Shown here piece by piece: positions 1 to 9,868 of a stretch of DNA of 64,000 nt. The notes beneath the pieces were generated by a model. It did not search any database. It saw only the letters and a list, made by a program, of their open reading frames with translations, and had not been told where the DNA came from. Position numbers and translations under genes: made by a program. Source of the DNA: an uncultured Prevotellaceae bacterium (GTDB lineage Bacteria > Bacteroidota > Bacteroidia > Bacteroidales > Bacteroidaceae); assembly GCA_900318915.1 (NCBI GenBank), contig ONMI01000006.1, forward strand, positions 1 to 64,000. Direction: 5' to 3'. The first letter of the stretch is position 1. The number at the start of each line of letters is the position of its first letter.

Positions 1-117
1 TCGGTCGTATAGCCCGCTATACTCCCTCTTCAACTTACACTCTGCACACGACTAAAAATCAAAAATCGCCTCGACATAATTAATAGAACCCACCTTAAAC
101 AGAAGAGAAGCAAGCTT

Positions 118-573
118 TCAGGTGCGCCGCCGTATGCTGCACACCACTACCCCCCATTCTTGGAAAGAATCGGCCTGGAACTCGAACACCCTGGCTGCGG
201 GGTCGGCCTGCCGGAGCAGCACTCGTCCCTCTTGCTTGTGTGAGAAGTCGACCGCACCGATGCGGAACGCCCCTTCGGCATAGTAGACCACCAAGTCGCC
301 ATGCTGCGGCGTCTCGGCCCTGTCGACCACCACGAGGTCGCCCCTCATGACCCCCACAGCCTGCAGCGCATCGGTATCTACGCGCGCATAGAAAGTGGCG
401 TCGGGGTGGCGGATGAAGCGCTCGTTGAAGTCGATGAGCTCGCCGGGGAAATTCTGTGCCTCGTGCGGCACGCCGGCCTGTATGCCCCCGCTGAAGAAAG
501 GCAGGGGCAGCCGCGACGTGAAGGCTCCGCTGAAGAGAAGCACGTCGTTAGTCCCGTTCGGATGAGGTGTCAT
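118..573 (-). CDS. UmuD/LexA-like S24 protein lacking catalytic residues
   Basis: A 151-residue protein with the S24 peptidase fold of UmuD and LexA: residues about 45-115 follow the UmuD pattern (FNERFIRHPDATFYARV, then GDLVVVDR, then HGDLVV). In UmuD the nucleophile sits in a G-D-S-M motif and the general base is a Lys in F-T-V-K-K. Here the aligned positions read T-D-A-L (Ala69) and F-R-I-G (Gly106), so both catalytic residues are gone and self-cleavage is not expected. The start at 573 overlaps the end of the upstream small membrane protein by 26 bp in another frame; a longer start at 618 is possible but would lie deep inside that gene. No umuC/dinB partner is visible in the 117 bases left in the window. 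It may be a non-cleaving polymerase cofactor, a decoy or a decaying gene. Confidence 0.75.
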   Translation of the reverse strand: MTPHPNGTNDVLLFSGAFTSRLPLPFFSGGIQAGVPHEAQNFPGELIDFNERFIRHPDATFYARVDTDALQAVGVMRGDLVVVDRAETPQHGDLVVYYAEGAFRIGAVDFSHKQEGRVLLRQADPAARVFEFQADSFQEWGVVVCSIRRRT

Positions 574-736
574 CGTCTTTGGACCGGTGTTTGCGCTCAT
601 ACTGTGCCAGGAGGGCATCGACGAGCAGGAGCAGCATCATGATGCCGAGCGACATCCAGAACGACCTTGTGAGGTAGAGCAGGCCAGCCGACACTACGAG
701 CAGCACCAGTAAATGGGTAATTTTCATCATCTTCAT
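548..736 (-). CDS. Small two-helix membrane protein
   Basis: A 62-residue protein with two hydrophobic segments (about residues 8-23 and 28-44) followed by a highly charged tail ending in KDDDTSSERD. No family recognised. The start is chosen at the ATG 8 nt after a TAATTTTG -7 box; in-frame ATGs at 730 and 727 are alternatives. It overlaps the downstream UmuD-like gene by 26 bp, so the two are probably co-transcribed and translationally coupled. The function is unknown; small inner-membrane proteins of this form are common in Bacteroidetes and often uncharacterised. Confidence 0.6.
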   Translation of the reverse strand: MKMMKITHLLVLLVVSAGLLYLTRSFWMSLGIMMLLLLVDALLAQYERKHRSKDDDTSSERD

Positions 737-744
737 CTTGTCTG

Positions 745-775
745 CAAAATTAGGTAATTCTGACGAAATAGCAAA
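745..775 (-). promoter_or_regulatory. Bacteroidetes-type promoter for the small membrane protein/UmuD-like pair
   Basis: On the minus strand TTTG (775-772), a 19-bp spacer and TAATTTTG (752-745) match the Bacteroidetes -33/-7 consensus exactly. The predicted transcript start falls only a few bases before the ATG at 736. Confidence 0.65.
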
Positions 776-782
776 AAAACAG

Positions 783-790
783 TATCTTTG
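783..790 (+). promoter_or_regulatory. -7 box for the M15-like lipoprotein gene
   Basis: TATCTTTG, a perfect TAnnTTTG -7 element, lies 46 nt before the start codon at 837. No clear TTTG -33 element is seen at the right distance. It is divergent from the promoter at 745-775. Confidence 0.5.
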
Positions 791-836
791 CATTAATTAT
801 ACAAAGATAAACTGCCTCCTAACCCAACGATATCCG

Positions 837-1466
837 ATGATGAGACACCCTTTTCGCACCCTGCCCCGCCTGTTGCTGCTGCTCAGTCTGCTGACAGTTT
901 CCTGCGCCACGCACCGCGACACAGTGCCGGAGACCTTTCCCTTCCGGTTCAACGACAACAACCCCCACCAGTTGGCCTCGGCCAAGAAATACGGCATAGA
1001 GCCGCTCGAGGACCGCTCGCAGCTGGACAAAGTGAAGCGGCACCTGCGGCTGGTGGAAGCCTGCCGCTACTACGATGTGGATGCGCTCACGCACTCGGTG
1101 CCCTATCTCACCCCTTCGGCCGCCAAGCTGCTGAAGGATATCGGTAAGAACTTCCAGAAATCACTCCGCAAGCACAAATTGGGCGAATACAAGATTATCG
1201 TGACCTCGGTGCTCCGCACGAAAGACGATGTGCGGCGGTTGATGAAAGTGAACAGCAACGCTGTGGCCAAGTCTGCCCACTGCCATGCCACTACTTTCGA
1301 CTTGACCTACCGCCGCTTCCACTATGTGAGCGGCAAGAAGGCCACCGCCGCCCAACTGAAATACCTGCTTGGCGAGACGGTGAACCGCCTGCGCGAGCAA
1401 GGGCGGTGCTACGTGCGCTATGAGACGAAGCAAACCTGCCTGCACATCACGGTGAGAAAAGATTAA
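837..1466 (+). CDS. DUF5715-type lipoprotein, M15 (D-Ala-D-Ala carboxypeptidase)-like
   Basis: A 209-residue protein with a signal peptide and lipobox (LLTVSC, Cys23), so probably a periplasm- or outer-membrane-anchored lipoprotein. The C-terminal half carries the signature of M15-clan metallopeptidases: S-V-L-R-T (Arg127), S-x-H-x(6)-D (Ser146, His148, Asp155) and a last His203 in LHITV, which are the Zn ligands and substrate Arg expected in VanX/VanY-like enzymes. The usual Gly and Ala inside the S-x-H-x-x-G-x-A-x-D motif are not conserved. It matches my memory of DUF5715 proteins of Bacteroidales. The likely role is peptidoglycan stem-peptide cleavage, by inference. Start chosen at the first of two adjacent ATGs (837/840), because the upstream extension is not signal-like. 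Confidence 0.7.
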   Translation: MMRHPFRTLPRLLLLLSLLTVSCATHRDTVPETFPFRFNDNNPHQLASAKKYGIEPLEDRSQLDKVKRHLRLVEACRYYDVDALTHSVPYLTPSAAKLLKDIGKNFQKSLRKHKLGEYKIIVTSVLRTKDDVRRLMKVNSNAVAKSAHCHATTFDLTYRRFHYVSGKKATAAQLKYLLGETVNRLREQGRCYVRYETKQTCLHITVRKD

Positions 1467-1874
1467 AAATGAAAAATTAAGATGGGGAAATTGGCAAATG
1501 GAATAATAAATTAAAAAGGAAAGAAGAATTGGCACCTCCGGTGCGGGGAATGAAAGAAATTATCGTAATGCGCAGAAATTTTTCATTGGAAAGACTATTT
1601 TGTTCTGAACAGAAATTATCGTAATTGACGTAATTGTTCATAAAAGAACGTGCTTTGAAAGATAGGAAAGAGGAAAGATTAAAAATTAAAAATGAAATAT
1701 TAAAAAATAAGATGGGAAGATGGGACGGAAGCAAATCGACAGGAAAAGCTGATTTTCTGTTAAAACTTATCAAAAAAGATAGTTTATTTAGCAAAAATTC
1801 ATTATATTTGCATAATCTATAACCAATGAAAACTTTGCCGCGAAAAAGCGGCAAGCGACACATACGAAAAACCT
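1467..1874. repeat. AT-rich intergenic region with dispersed repeat copies
   Basis: Gene-free. Positions about 1552-1587 and 1613-1640 hold copies of a dispersed element (core GAAAGAAATTATCGTAAT, then GCGCAGAAATTTTT) that recurs near 12060-12150 and 25970-26006 and is amplified as the tandem array at 12164-12730. Two A/T-rich blocks beginning GATTAAAAAT (about 1461 and 1678) also resemble each other. Short frames here are low-complexity and were not called as genes. Confidence 0.6.
1803..1810 (+). promoter_or_regulatory. -7 box for the rhamnose-locus AraC regulator
   Basis: TATATTTG matches TAnnTTTG and is followed by CATAAT; the start codon lies 64 nt downstream at 1875. The -33 element is not clear. 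Confidence 0.5.
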
Positions 1875-2762
1875 ATGCAAAAAAGCAAATATCTTGTAGC
1901 CAATGAACGCGACGCACTGTGGGGACTAACCATCAGCACAGTGGGATACGACGAAGTGGAGGCCGGCGAGCCCTACCCCACCCGCGGCCATGCCGACGGT
2001 TATTACTTCCAGATGGAGGCCGGGCGCATCCTGCAGGAATATCAGATACTGTATCTCATAGAGGGCGAGGGATTTTTCCGCTCCGACCACGTGAAGGACG
2101 CCCACCTGAAGCCCGGCGACATCTTCATTCTCTTCCCCGGCGAATGGCACTCGTACGGACCACTTCCCGGCAAGCGATGGAAAAGCTATTGGATAGGTTT
2201 CAAAGGCCGCAACATGGACGACCGCGTGCAGGGCGGTTTCCTCTCGGCCGAACGCCCCATCCACCCCATCGGTTTTTCGATGAGCATCGTAGACCTTTAT
2301 GAGGAAGCCCTTCAGGCCGCCATGGAAGAGGCCGCCTACTCGCAGCAGCTGCTGGCCGGCATTGTGAACCACCTGATAGGAATGATGTACTCGCTGGAGC
2401 GCAACATCATATTGAACCGCAACCAATTTCATGTGAATCTGATCAACAAGGCCCGCCTCCGCATACGCGAGGCGCTGGAGAGCGACCTCACCATCCAGCA
2501 GGTGGCCAACGAGCTGGGTGTGAGCTACTCCAACTTCCGCAAGCTCTTCAAGGAGTTTACCGGCATTTCTCCCGCCCTGTATCAACAGGACCTGCGGTTA
2601 CAGCGCGCCAAGGAGATGCTTTCGACCACCAGTCTGAGTATCAAGGAGATAGCATATCAATTGAACTTCGACTCGCCCGACTACTTCTCGTCGAAGTTCC
2701 GCAACAAGACGGGCATGAAGCCGAGCCAGTTCAGGCAGAGCACCCAAAAGCAGGCCGAGTGA
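1875..2762 (+). CDS. AraC-family transcriptional regulator of the rhamnose locus
   Basis: A 295-residue cytoplasmic activator. Residues about 25-110 form a cupin-like sensor domain (HLKPGDIFILFPGEWHSYGP is the typical beta-barrel segment), and residues about 190-290 hold the two AraC helix-turn-helix motifs (LTIQQVANELGVSYSNFRKLF and LSIKEIAYQLNFDSPDYFSSKF, with GMKPSQFR after them). It lies directly upstream of rhaD in the same direction and next to the rhaB-rhaA-rhaT operon, so it is most likely the local L-rhamnose-responsive activator, as RhaR/RhaS are in other bacteria; that role is inferred from position. It has its own promoter and a strong terminator, so it is not co-transcribed with rhaD. 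Confidence 0.88.
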   Translation: MQKSKYLVANERDALWGLTISTVGYDEVEAGEPYPTRGHADGYYFQMEAGRILQEYQILYLIEGEGFFRSDHVKDAHLKPGDIFILFPGEWHSYGPLPGKRWKSYWIGFKGRNMDDRVQGGFLSAERPIHPIGFSMSIVDLYEEALQAAMEEAAYSQQLLAGIVNHLIGMMYSLERNIILNRNQFHVNLINKARLRIREALESDLTIQQVANELGVSYSNFRKLFKEFTGISPALYQQDLRLQRAKEMLSTTSLSIKEIAYQLNFDSPDYFSSKFRNKTGMKPSQFRQSTQKQAE

Positions 2763-2770
2763 CAATAATC

Positions 2771-2802
2771 GGGGTAAGAATATCAAAATTCTTGCCCCTT
2801 TT
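2771..2802 (+). terminator. Intrinsic terminator after the AraC gene
   Basis: GGGGTAAGAAT (2771-2781) pairs with ATTCTTGCCCC (2788-2798; one G-T pair) around a 6-nt loop, followed by TTTT. It begins 9 nt after the AraC stop codon. Confidence 0.8.
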
Positions 2803-2816
2803 GGTGTTGAAAAGTC

Positions 2817-2824
2817 TATTTTTG
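2817..2824 (+). promoter_or_regulatory. -7 box of the rhaD promoter
   Basis: TATTTTTG matches TAnnTTTG, 36 nt before the rhaD ATG and just after the AraC terminator. The -33 region lacks a clear TTTG at 19-21 bp, which fits a promoter needing an activator. Confidence 0.55.
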
Positions 2825-2860
2825 CATCAAGAACAAATCAAACAAAACAAGAAAAGCACA

Positions 2861-3670
2861 ATGAAAAGTATTTTGGAAGGCCGCGACGCCCTGCGCCGCG
2901 AGGTAGAGAAGATAGCCGAAGTGGCTGGTTATCTGTGGCAGAACGGTTGGGCCGAGCGCAACGGCGGCAATATCACCGTGAACATCACAAAATTCATTGA
3001 CGACGAGGTTCGCGCGATGCCCGCCATCAGCGAGGTGAAGCAGATAGGCACCACCCTTCCCTATCTGAAGGGTTGCTACTTCTACTGCAAAGGCACCGGC
3101 AAGCGCATGCGCGACCTGGCCCGCTGGCCGATGGACAACGGCAGTGTGATCCGCATTCTGGACGACTGCGCGAGCTATGAGATTATCGCCGACAATCTGG
3201 TACAGCCTACAAGTGAGTTGCCCTCCCATCTCACCGTTCACAACCATCTGATAGAGAAGGGCTCGCCCTACAACGCCACCGTTCACACCCACCCCATCGA
3301 GCTGGTGGCCATGAGCCACAACCGCGCCTTCCTGGAGAAGGACGTGCTGACCCGCATACTGTGGAGCATGATACCCGAGACGAAGGCTTTCTGCCCGCTG
3401 GGTCTGGGCATCATCCCCTACACGCTGCCCGGCAGTGTGGAGCTGGCCGACGCCACACTGAAGGAGCTCGACGAGTATGACGTGGTGATGTGGGAGAAGC
3501 ATGGCGTGTTTGCCCAAGGTCTGGACGTGATGGACGCCTTCGACCAGATAGACGTGCTCTCGAAGAGTGCCAAGATATACATTGCCGCCAAGAGCATGGG
3601 CTTTGAGCCCGAGGGTATGAGCGACGCCCAGATGAAAGAGATGAGCGTGGCATTCAATCTGCCGAAATAA
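2861..3670 (+). CDS. rhaD: Rhamnulose-1-phosphate aldolase
   Basis: A 269-residue class II aldolase that splits L-rhamnulose 1-phosphate into dihydroxyacetone phosphate and L-lactaldehyde, the last step of L-rhamnose catabolism. Zn ligands are visible in HTHPIELV (residues about 142-144) and the later WEKHGVFAQG; the N-terminal GWAERNGGNITVN is the conserved phosphate-binding segment. Length matches E. coli RhaD (about 274). The start is placed at MKSILEGRD because it aligns with the family N-terminus and follows the promoter. It sits between its likely regulator and the convergent rhaB-rhaA-rhaT operon, so the pathway is complete here although split over two transcription units. Confidence 0.95.
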   Translation: MKSILEGRDALRREVEKIAEVAGYLWQNGWAERNGGNITVNITKFIDDEVRAMPAISEVKQIGTTLPYLKGCYFYCKGTGKRMRDLARWPMDNGSVIRILDDCASYEIIADNLVQPTSELPSHLTVHNHLIEKGSPYNATVHTHPIELVAMSHNRAFLEKDVLTRILWSMIPETKAFCPLGLGIIPYTLPGSVELADATLKELDEYDVVMWEKHGVFAQGLDVMDAFDQIDVLSKSAKIYIAAKSMGFEPEGMSDAQMKEMSVAFNLPK

Positions 3671-3690
3671 GTAAGGCACCATAAGCCAAG

Positions 3691-3730
3691 AAGAGGCCGC
3701 AGGATGGAGCATCCTACGGCCTCTTTATTT
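3691..3730. terminator. Bidirectional terminator between rhaD and rhaT
   Basis: AAGAGGCCGCAGGATG (3691-3706) and CATCCTACGGCCTCTT (3710-3725) form a 16-bp stem with one mismatch and a 3-nt loop; T-rich sequence follows on the plus strand. It lies between convergent genes. Confidence 0.8.
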
Positions 3731-3747
3731 TAGCTGACGCCTGCCGG

Positions 3748-4779
3748 TCAGATGAGCTGCGGCAGGAAGGAGCTCACGATGAGCACGATGATGCCGATGA
3801 TGAGCACAGCGATGGTTTTCTGCGAGCAGCCCTTCCACTCCTTGAGGATGATGCCCCATACATTGGAGAACACCACATTGAGCGCCATGAGGATGCAGAA
3901 CGCCAGGGTTGTGAGCACTTCGGAAGAAGTAAGGAAGCCCTTGCCCAGGGACAGTCCGAAGAACTGGCTGTACCACAGTGCTCCGGCGAGGGCACAGAAG
4001 AGCAGATTGTTTCCCCACACTTTCCCTTTCTTGTAGTCGCCCCATGTGCTGTTCTTGCTGTTCTGGTAGAAGCAGTAGATGGCATTGGTGACGAAGCCGC
4101 CCAGAGTGACGAGCAGCGTGGCGGGGAGCGTCTTGTAGATGTCAGGCGTCTCGGCGAAATGGATGTCCTTGCCGAACTCCAGACCCACGTTGAAGCATCC
4201 GCTCATAAAGCCGGCGAGCAGCGCGATGGCGATGCCCTTGGGGAAGTTGAAGTCCTTGACGGCTGCCTTCTTCTCTTCGTCGGAAAGCGATGCGGCCTTC
4301 ATGGAGCCGGCCACACCGATGATGGCGATGCCGAGCAAGGTGACCACCACACCCACGATGACAGCGAATGTGAGCGACTGCAGCGCGTTGAGCTCAGGGA
4401 AGAAGATATTGAGGAGTACGGGGCCCATGATGGTGCCCAGTCCGGCGCAGGTGCCCAGTGCGATGCTCTGTCCGAGCGCCACACCGAGATAGCGCATGCT
4501 GAGACCGAAGGTGAGTCCGCCCACGCCCCAGAGCACGCCGAAGAAGACCGTCATCCAGATATTGAATGAGGGGCTCGAGGCAAAGAGCTCGGTGAGGCTG
4601 TGTCCGGCCGGCACGGCGAGCAAGGCGCCAAGCAGCGGGAAAAGAATCCAGGCGAAGACGCCCTGCACAATCCAGTAGCTCTCCCAGCTCCAATCTTTTA
4701 TCTTGTTGATGGGCACATAGCAACTGGACTGGCAGAAGGCGCCGACGGCTATGATGAGAAGTCCGATAACGATTTCCAT
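3748..4779 (-). CDS. rhaT: L-rhamnose:H+ symporter
   Basis: A 343-residue integral membrane protein with about ten hydrophobic helices, of the RhaT family in the drug/metabolite transporter superfamily. Diagnostic stretches include GAFCQSSCYVPINKIKDWSW near the N-terminus and GVGGLTFGLSMRYLGVALG in the middle. It imports L-rhamnose into the cytoplasm for RhaA. The ATG overlaps the rhaA stop codon by one base (TAATG), so translation is coupled and it is the last gene of the rhaB-rhaA-rhaT operon. RhaT symporters with this gene order are known from Bacteroides rhamnose loci. Confidence 0.94.
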   Translation of the reverse strand: MEIVIGLLIIAVGAFCQSSCYVPINKIKDWSWESYWIVQGVFAWILFPLLGALLAVPAGHSLTELFASSPSFNIWMTVFFGVLWGVGGLTFGLSMRYLGVALGQSIALGTCAGLGTIMGPVLLNIFFPELNALQSLTFAVIVGVVVTLLGIAIIGVAGSMKAASLSDEEKKAAVKDFNFPKGIAIALLAGFMSGCFNVGLEFGKDIHFAETPDIYKTLPATLLVTLGGFVTNAIYCFYQNSKNSTWGDYKKGKVWGNNLLFCALAGALWYSQFFGLSLGKGFLTSSEVLTTLAFCILMALNVVFSNVWGIILKEWKGCSQKTIAVLIIGIIVLIVSSFLPQLI

Positions 4780-6029
4780 TATCTCTTGCTTGTCACTTCT
4801 TTCTCATACTGCTGGATGCAGGCGATGAACTCCTCGCCCACGGGCACATTGTTCTTGAGGTTGAAGTAATCGAACACGGCACCGAACGGCATCGACTTGG
4901 CCTCTTCCATGAGAGCGAGGCGCTCGAAGTACTGGCCATTGTCCTCATACTCGCGGAGTTTCTGCTTCGGCTCGAGGAGTGCCTGGAGGATGCACTTCTG
5001 AGTGGCGCGTGTACCGATGATGTAGGCACCGATGCGGTTGATGGAAGCATCGAAGTAGTCGAGACCCACATGAGCACGGTCGAGAGCGTCGGCGCGCACC
5101 AGTTCTTTGAAGAGGTCGAGCGTCTGGTCGTTCATGATGGTCACGTGGTCGGAGTCCCAGCGCACCGGACGGCTCACGTGGAGCATCAGTTCAGGCACAT
5201 ACATGAGCAGTGTGGACACGAAGTCGCTCACATTCTCGGTGGGCTCATAGTGGCCGGTGTCGAGGGTGTACATCTGCTTGCGGGTGGCGCAGTAGGCGGT
5301 GAAGAAGTCGTGCGAGCCCACGGTATAGCTCTCAAGACCGATACCGAAGAGTTTGGCCTCGAAGCAGTTTTTCACGCCGTCGAGTTTCTCCTCCATGATC
5401 TCGTCGAGCGATGCGGCGAGGATCTCGCGATATTTCTTGCGCTGCACGGGCATGTCCTTGCTGCCGTCGTGCACCCAGATGTTCATGATACAGGGATCGT
5501 TCTGCGCCTTACCCATGGCATCGGCGATGCGGCGGCAGCGCTTGGTGTGCTCAATCCAGAAGTCGCGGATGGCCTTGTCGGGGTTAGAGAGGGTCAGGTC
5601 GCCGCTCTTGGGGTGCGAGAAGCTGGTGGAGTTGAAGTCGAGCTTCATGTTGTTCTCCTTTGCCCAGTCAATCCAGCTCTGGAAGTGGCAGGGCTCCACC
5701 TGGTCGCGGTCAACGAACTTGCCGCCGAAGTCGCCATAGATCTCGTGAAGGTTGAGGCGGTGGTTGCCGGCGAGGAGTGTCTTTACGAACTCGATGTCCT
5801 GACGTACCTCATCGATATTGCGTGCGCGTCCGGGGTAGTTGCCGGTGGTCTGGATACCGCCGCTCAGTGCCTCGTTGCGTTCGAAGCCCACCACATCGTC
5901 TGTCTGCCAGCAGTGGAGGGAGATCTGCTGCTTCTGGAGGAGGTCAAGTACTTGGTCGGTGTCGACACCGATGGCTGCGTAGCGGTCTTTTGCTACGGCA
6001 TAAGCTTTTTCAATCAGTTCTGCTTTCAT
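4779..6029 (-). CDS. rhaA: L-rhamnose isomerase
   Basis: A 416-residue cytoplasmic metal-dependent isomerase converting L-rhamnose to L-rhamnulose. The family N-terminus (KDRYAAIGVDTDQVLDLL, then ISLHCWQTDDVVGFE) and metal-site segments such as WVHDGSKDMPVQRKKYR and the later CATRKQMYTLDTGHYEPTE are present, and length agrees with E. coli RhaA (419). It is the middle gene of the operon, 30 nt after rhaB and overlapping rhaT by one base. Nothing suggests loss of function. Confidence 0.96.
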   Translation of the reverse strand: MKAELIEKAYAVAKDRYAAIGVDTDQVLDLLQKQQISLHCWQTDDVVGFERNEALSGGIQTTGNYPGRARNIDEVRQDIEFVKTLLAGNHRLNLHEIYGDFGGKFVDRDQVEPCHFQSWIDWAKENNMKLDFNSTSFSHPKSGDLTLSNPDKAIRDFWIEHTKRCRRIADAMGKAQNDPCIMNIWVHDGSKDMPVQRKKYREILAASLDEIMEEKLDGVKNCFEAKLFGIGLESYTVGSHDFFTAYCATRKQMYTLDTGHYEPTENVSDFVSTLLMYVPELMLHVSRPVRWDSDHVTIMNDQTLDLFKELVRADALDRAHVGLDYFDASINRIGAYIIGTRATQKCILQALLEPKQKLREYEDNGQYFERLALMEEAKSMPFGAVFDYFNLKNNVPVGEEFIACIQQYEKEVTSKR

Positions 6030-6059
6030 TATAAGTTAGGTTTGTTTTGAGGTTTTATA

Positions 6060-7535
6060 TCATTTTGAAGTCACTTCGAGGTATCGCTGGTAAGCCTTCT
6101 CCCACACTTCGGCATCCTTGGGCAGGAACTCCTTGAGCTGGAGGCTGTTGGCTATGATGGAGCGCATCTGCCACACATCGGCCACCGCGCCCGAAGCCTT
6201 GGCCTGGAGCATCACATTGCCGATGGCGGTGCCCTCCTGCGGTCCGGCGAGCACTCTCACACCGCAGGAATTGGCGGTGAACTGGTCGAGATACTCGTTG
6301 AGCGAACCGCCTCCGATGATGTGCAGCACATCGAGGGGATATCCGGCCATTTCGCGGAGCCATCCGAACACCTGGCGGTAGCGCAGTGCGAGGGAGTCGA
6401 AGATGCAGCGGCATATCTCGGCATATCCCTCAGGCACGTGCTGCCCGGTGTTGCGGCAATACTGCTGTATGGCGTCGACCATGGAAGCGGGATTGGCAAA
6501 GCAGGGGTCATCGGGATCGATGAGGCTCTGGAATGGCGTCACCTCCATGGCCTGCGCCTGCAGTTCGGTATGCGATTTGGGTGCATCGGTCCACTCTTTG
6601 CGGCAGCGCTCATAGAGCCACATGCCACAGATGTTTTTCAGGAAGCGTGTAGTGCCTTCGATGCCGCCCTCGTTGGTGAAGTTGCGCTCATAGCTCACCT
6701 CATCAATGATGGCTTGGGGTGTCTCGATGCCCATGAGGCTCCAGGTGCCGCTGCTCAGATAAGCGAAGTGGGCGTTGGCGGCGGGTACGGCTGCTACGGC
6801 GCTTCCGGTGTCGTGTCCGGCCACGGCCACCACGGGCACAGCTCCGAGTCCCGTCTCGCTCTGCACATCGGAGGTGAGGCATCCGATGACGGTGCCCGGC
6901 TGCACGATGGGACCGAACTGGCTGCGCTCGATGCCCACACTCTGGAGGAGTCGGCTGTCGAGGTCGCCGGTGCGCGGGTCGAGCATCTGCGAGGTAGAGG
7001 CGATGGTATACTCGCACACCACCTGTCCGGTGAGCATATAGCTCAGTGCGTCGGGCACAAAGAGGATGTGCTTGGCGTGAGGCAGGGCGGCGTCGTTGTT
7101 GCAGCGCATGGCATAGAGCTGGAACAGCGAGTTGAAGTTCATGAACTGTATGCCGGTAATGTCATAGACAGTTTTTTTGTCGACACACTTTTCGAAATAC
7201 TCCTCCATGCGTCCGAAGGTGTGAGGGTCGCGGTAGGCGATGGGGTTACGCAGCGGTGCGCCGTCATCGCCGATGAGCACGAAATCGACGCCCCAGGTAT
7301 CGATACCGATGGAGGTGAGCTGGATGCCGCGCTGTGCAGCCAACTTCAGTCCGCGGATCACCTCGTTGTAGAGGGCGAAGATATCCCAGTAGAAATGTCC
7401 GCAAGTGTGTATGAGATTGTTGTCGAAGCGTGTAAGCTCTTCGAGTGAGAATTTTCCGTTCTCAAGCGTGCCGATGATGGTACGTCCGCTGGTGGCTCCC
7501 AGGTCAACGGCAAAGTAAGTCTGTTTTTCTGTCAT
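6060..7535 (-). CDS. rhaB: L-rhamnulokinase
   Basis: A 491-residue FGGY-family sugar kinase phosphorylating L-rhamnulose to L-rhamnulose 1-phosphate, the RhaD substrate. The N-terminal phosphate loop (FAVDLGATSGRTIIG), the catalytic GIDTWGVDFVLI segment and the C-terminal ATP-site loop IIGGGSLNEYLDQFTA are all visible. It is the promoter-proximal gene of the minus-strand operon rhaB-rhaA-rhaT, with a -7 box 38 nt upstream. Length is typical (E. coli RhaB 489). Confidence 0.95.
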   Translation of the reverse strand: MTEKQTYFAVDLGATSGRTIIGTLENGKFSLEELTRFDNNLIHTCGHFYWDIFALYNEVIRGLKLAAQRGIQLTSIGIDTWGVDFVLIGDDGAPLRNPIAYRDPHTFGRMEEYFEKCVDKKTVYDITGIQFMNFNSLFQLYAMRCNNDAALPHAKHILFVPDALSYMLTGQVVCEYTIASTSQMLDPRTGDLDSRLLQSVGIERSQFGPIVQPGTVIGCLTSDVQSETGLGAVPVVAVAGHDTGSAVAAVPAANAHFAYLSSGTWSLMGIETPQAIIDEVSYERNFTNEGGIEGTTRFLKNICGMWLYERCRKEWTDAPKSHTELQAQAMEVTPFQSLIDPDDPCFANPASMVDAIQQYCRNTGQHVPEGYAEICRCIFDSLALRYRQVFGWLREMAGYPLDVLHIIGGGSLNEYLDQFTANSCGVRVLAGPQEGTAIGNVMLQAKASGAVADVWQMRSIIANSLQLKEFLPKDAEVWEKAYQRYLEVTSK

Positions 7536-7573
7536 ATAGGTAGGTATCTGTTAGTAGTTCGTCTGAACGTTTG

Positions 7574-7581
7574 CAAAGATA
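7574..7581 (-). promoter_or_regulatory. -7 box of the rhaBAT operon
   Basis: TATCTTTG on the minus strand (7581-7574) matches TAnnTTTG, 38 nt from the rhaB ATG. A -33 TTTG at the canonical distance is not seen, which suits an activator-dependent promoter. Confidence 0.55.
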
Positions 7582-7893
7582 GTGCATAAGCATCAGCGCA
7601 GACCTTACAATTTGATTTAAAATCATAGAAAATAGATTAAAAGGATTTTAGGAGTGTAGGAGTAGAGGAGTGTAGGAGTGTAGACATTACCAGTGGGAAG
7701 TTAAAAGGAAGTTAAAAGGAAGTTAAAAGGAAGTTAAAAGGAAGTTAAAAGGAAGTTAAAAGGAAGTTAAAAGGAAGTTAAAAGGAAGTTAAAGAAGGAT
7801 TGTGAGAGATAGTTTTGAAGAGATGGTTTTGAAGAGATGGTTTTGAAGAGATGGTTTTTTTGGGGAAAAGAACAGAAAGAAGAGAGACAAAAA

Positions 7894-7920
7894 AATCGGA
7901 TGTCGTCCCGACAACCGATT
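7894..7920 (-). terminator. Hairpin, possible second terminator after groEL
   Basis: AATCGGATGTCG (7894-7905) pairs with CGACAACCGATT (7909-7920) with one internal A-A mismatch and a 3-nt loop; on the minus strand it is followed by TTTTT. It lies about 280 nt beyond the groEL stop. Confidence 0.55.
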
Positions 7921-8134
7921 TTCAAAAACAAACTACTTAAAAACTAATCTACTAAAACAAATCAAAAAAATATGCTTCGCGGAATCACTCCGGTACTTCA
8001 AATTTCATTACCTATGAAGACACAACAATGGAGAAAAACATATCTCCACGTTATATTTCGATGCAAATATACGGCAAAAAACCGAAACCGCATCTCACTT
8101 TGTTGAAAAAAATCAAAAAAAATTGCAAAAAAGA

Positions 8135-8164
8135 CGGGAAACTGCAAAAAAATGCAGTTTCCCG
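8135..8164 (-). terminator. groEL terminator
   Basis: A perfect 12-bp stem (CGGGAAACTGCA with its complement, loop of six A) lies 39 nt after the groEL stop and is followed on the minus strand by a run of T residues. Confidence 0.85.
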
Positions 8165-8203
8165 CTATAATTTGCCATACAGGCTTGTCAATTTACGGTG
8201 TTT

Positions 8204-9865
<1,662 letters not shown>

Positions 9866-9868
9866 TTA

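Larger units (their letters stand above)
7582..8203. repeat. Gene-free region with three different short tandem repeats
   Basis: No gene seen. It contains GGAGTGTAG-type repeats (about 7651-7685), nine perfect or near-perfect 11-bp units GGAAGTTAAAA (7696-7794), and three 14-bp units GTTTTGAAGAGATG (7812-7853), followed by two hairpins (listed separately). The rest is A/T-rich without clear signals. Confidence 0.75.

Noticed and set aside
1..117. Possible end of a gene at the left edge, or umuC downstream of the UmuD-like gene
   Set aside because: All frames have early stops on the minus strand, and the plus-strand frame is too short to judge.
1634..1822. Short Lys-rich open frame in the AT-rich region before the AraC gene
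   Set aside because: Low-complexity composition, overlaps dispersed repeats and the AraC promoter, no homology recognised.
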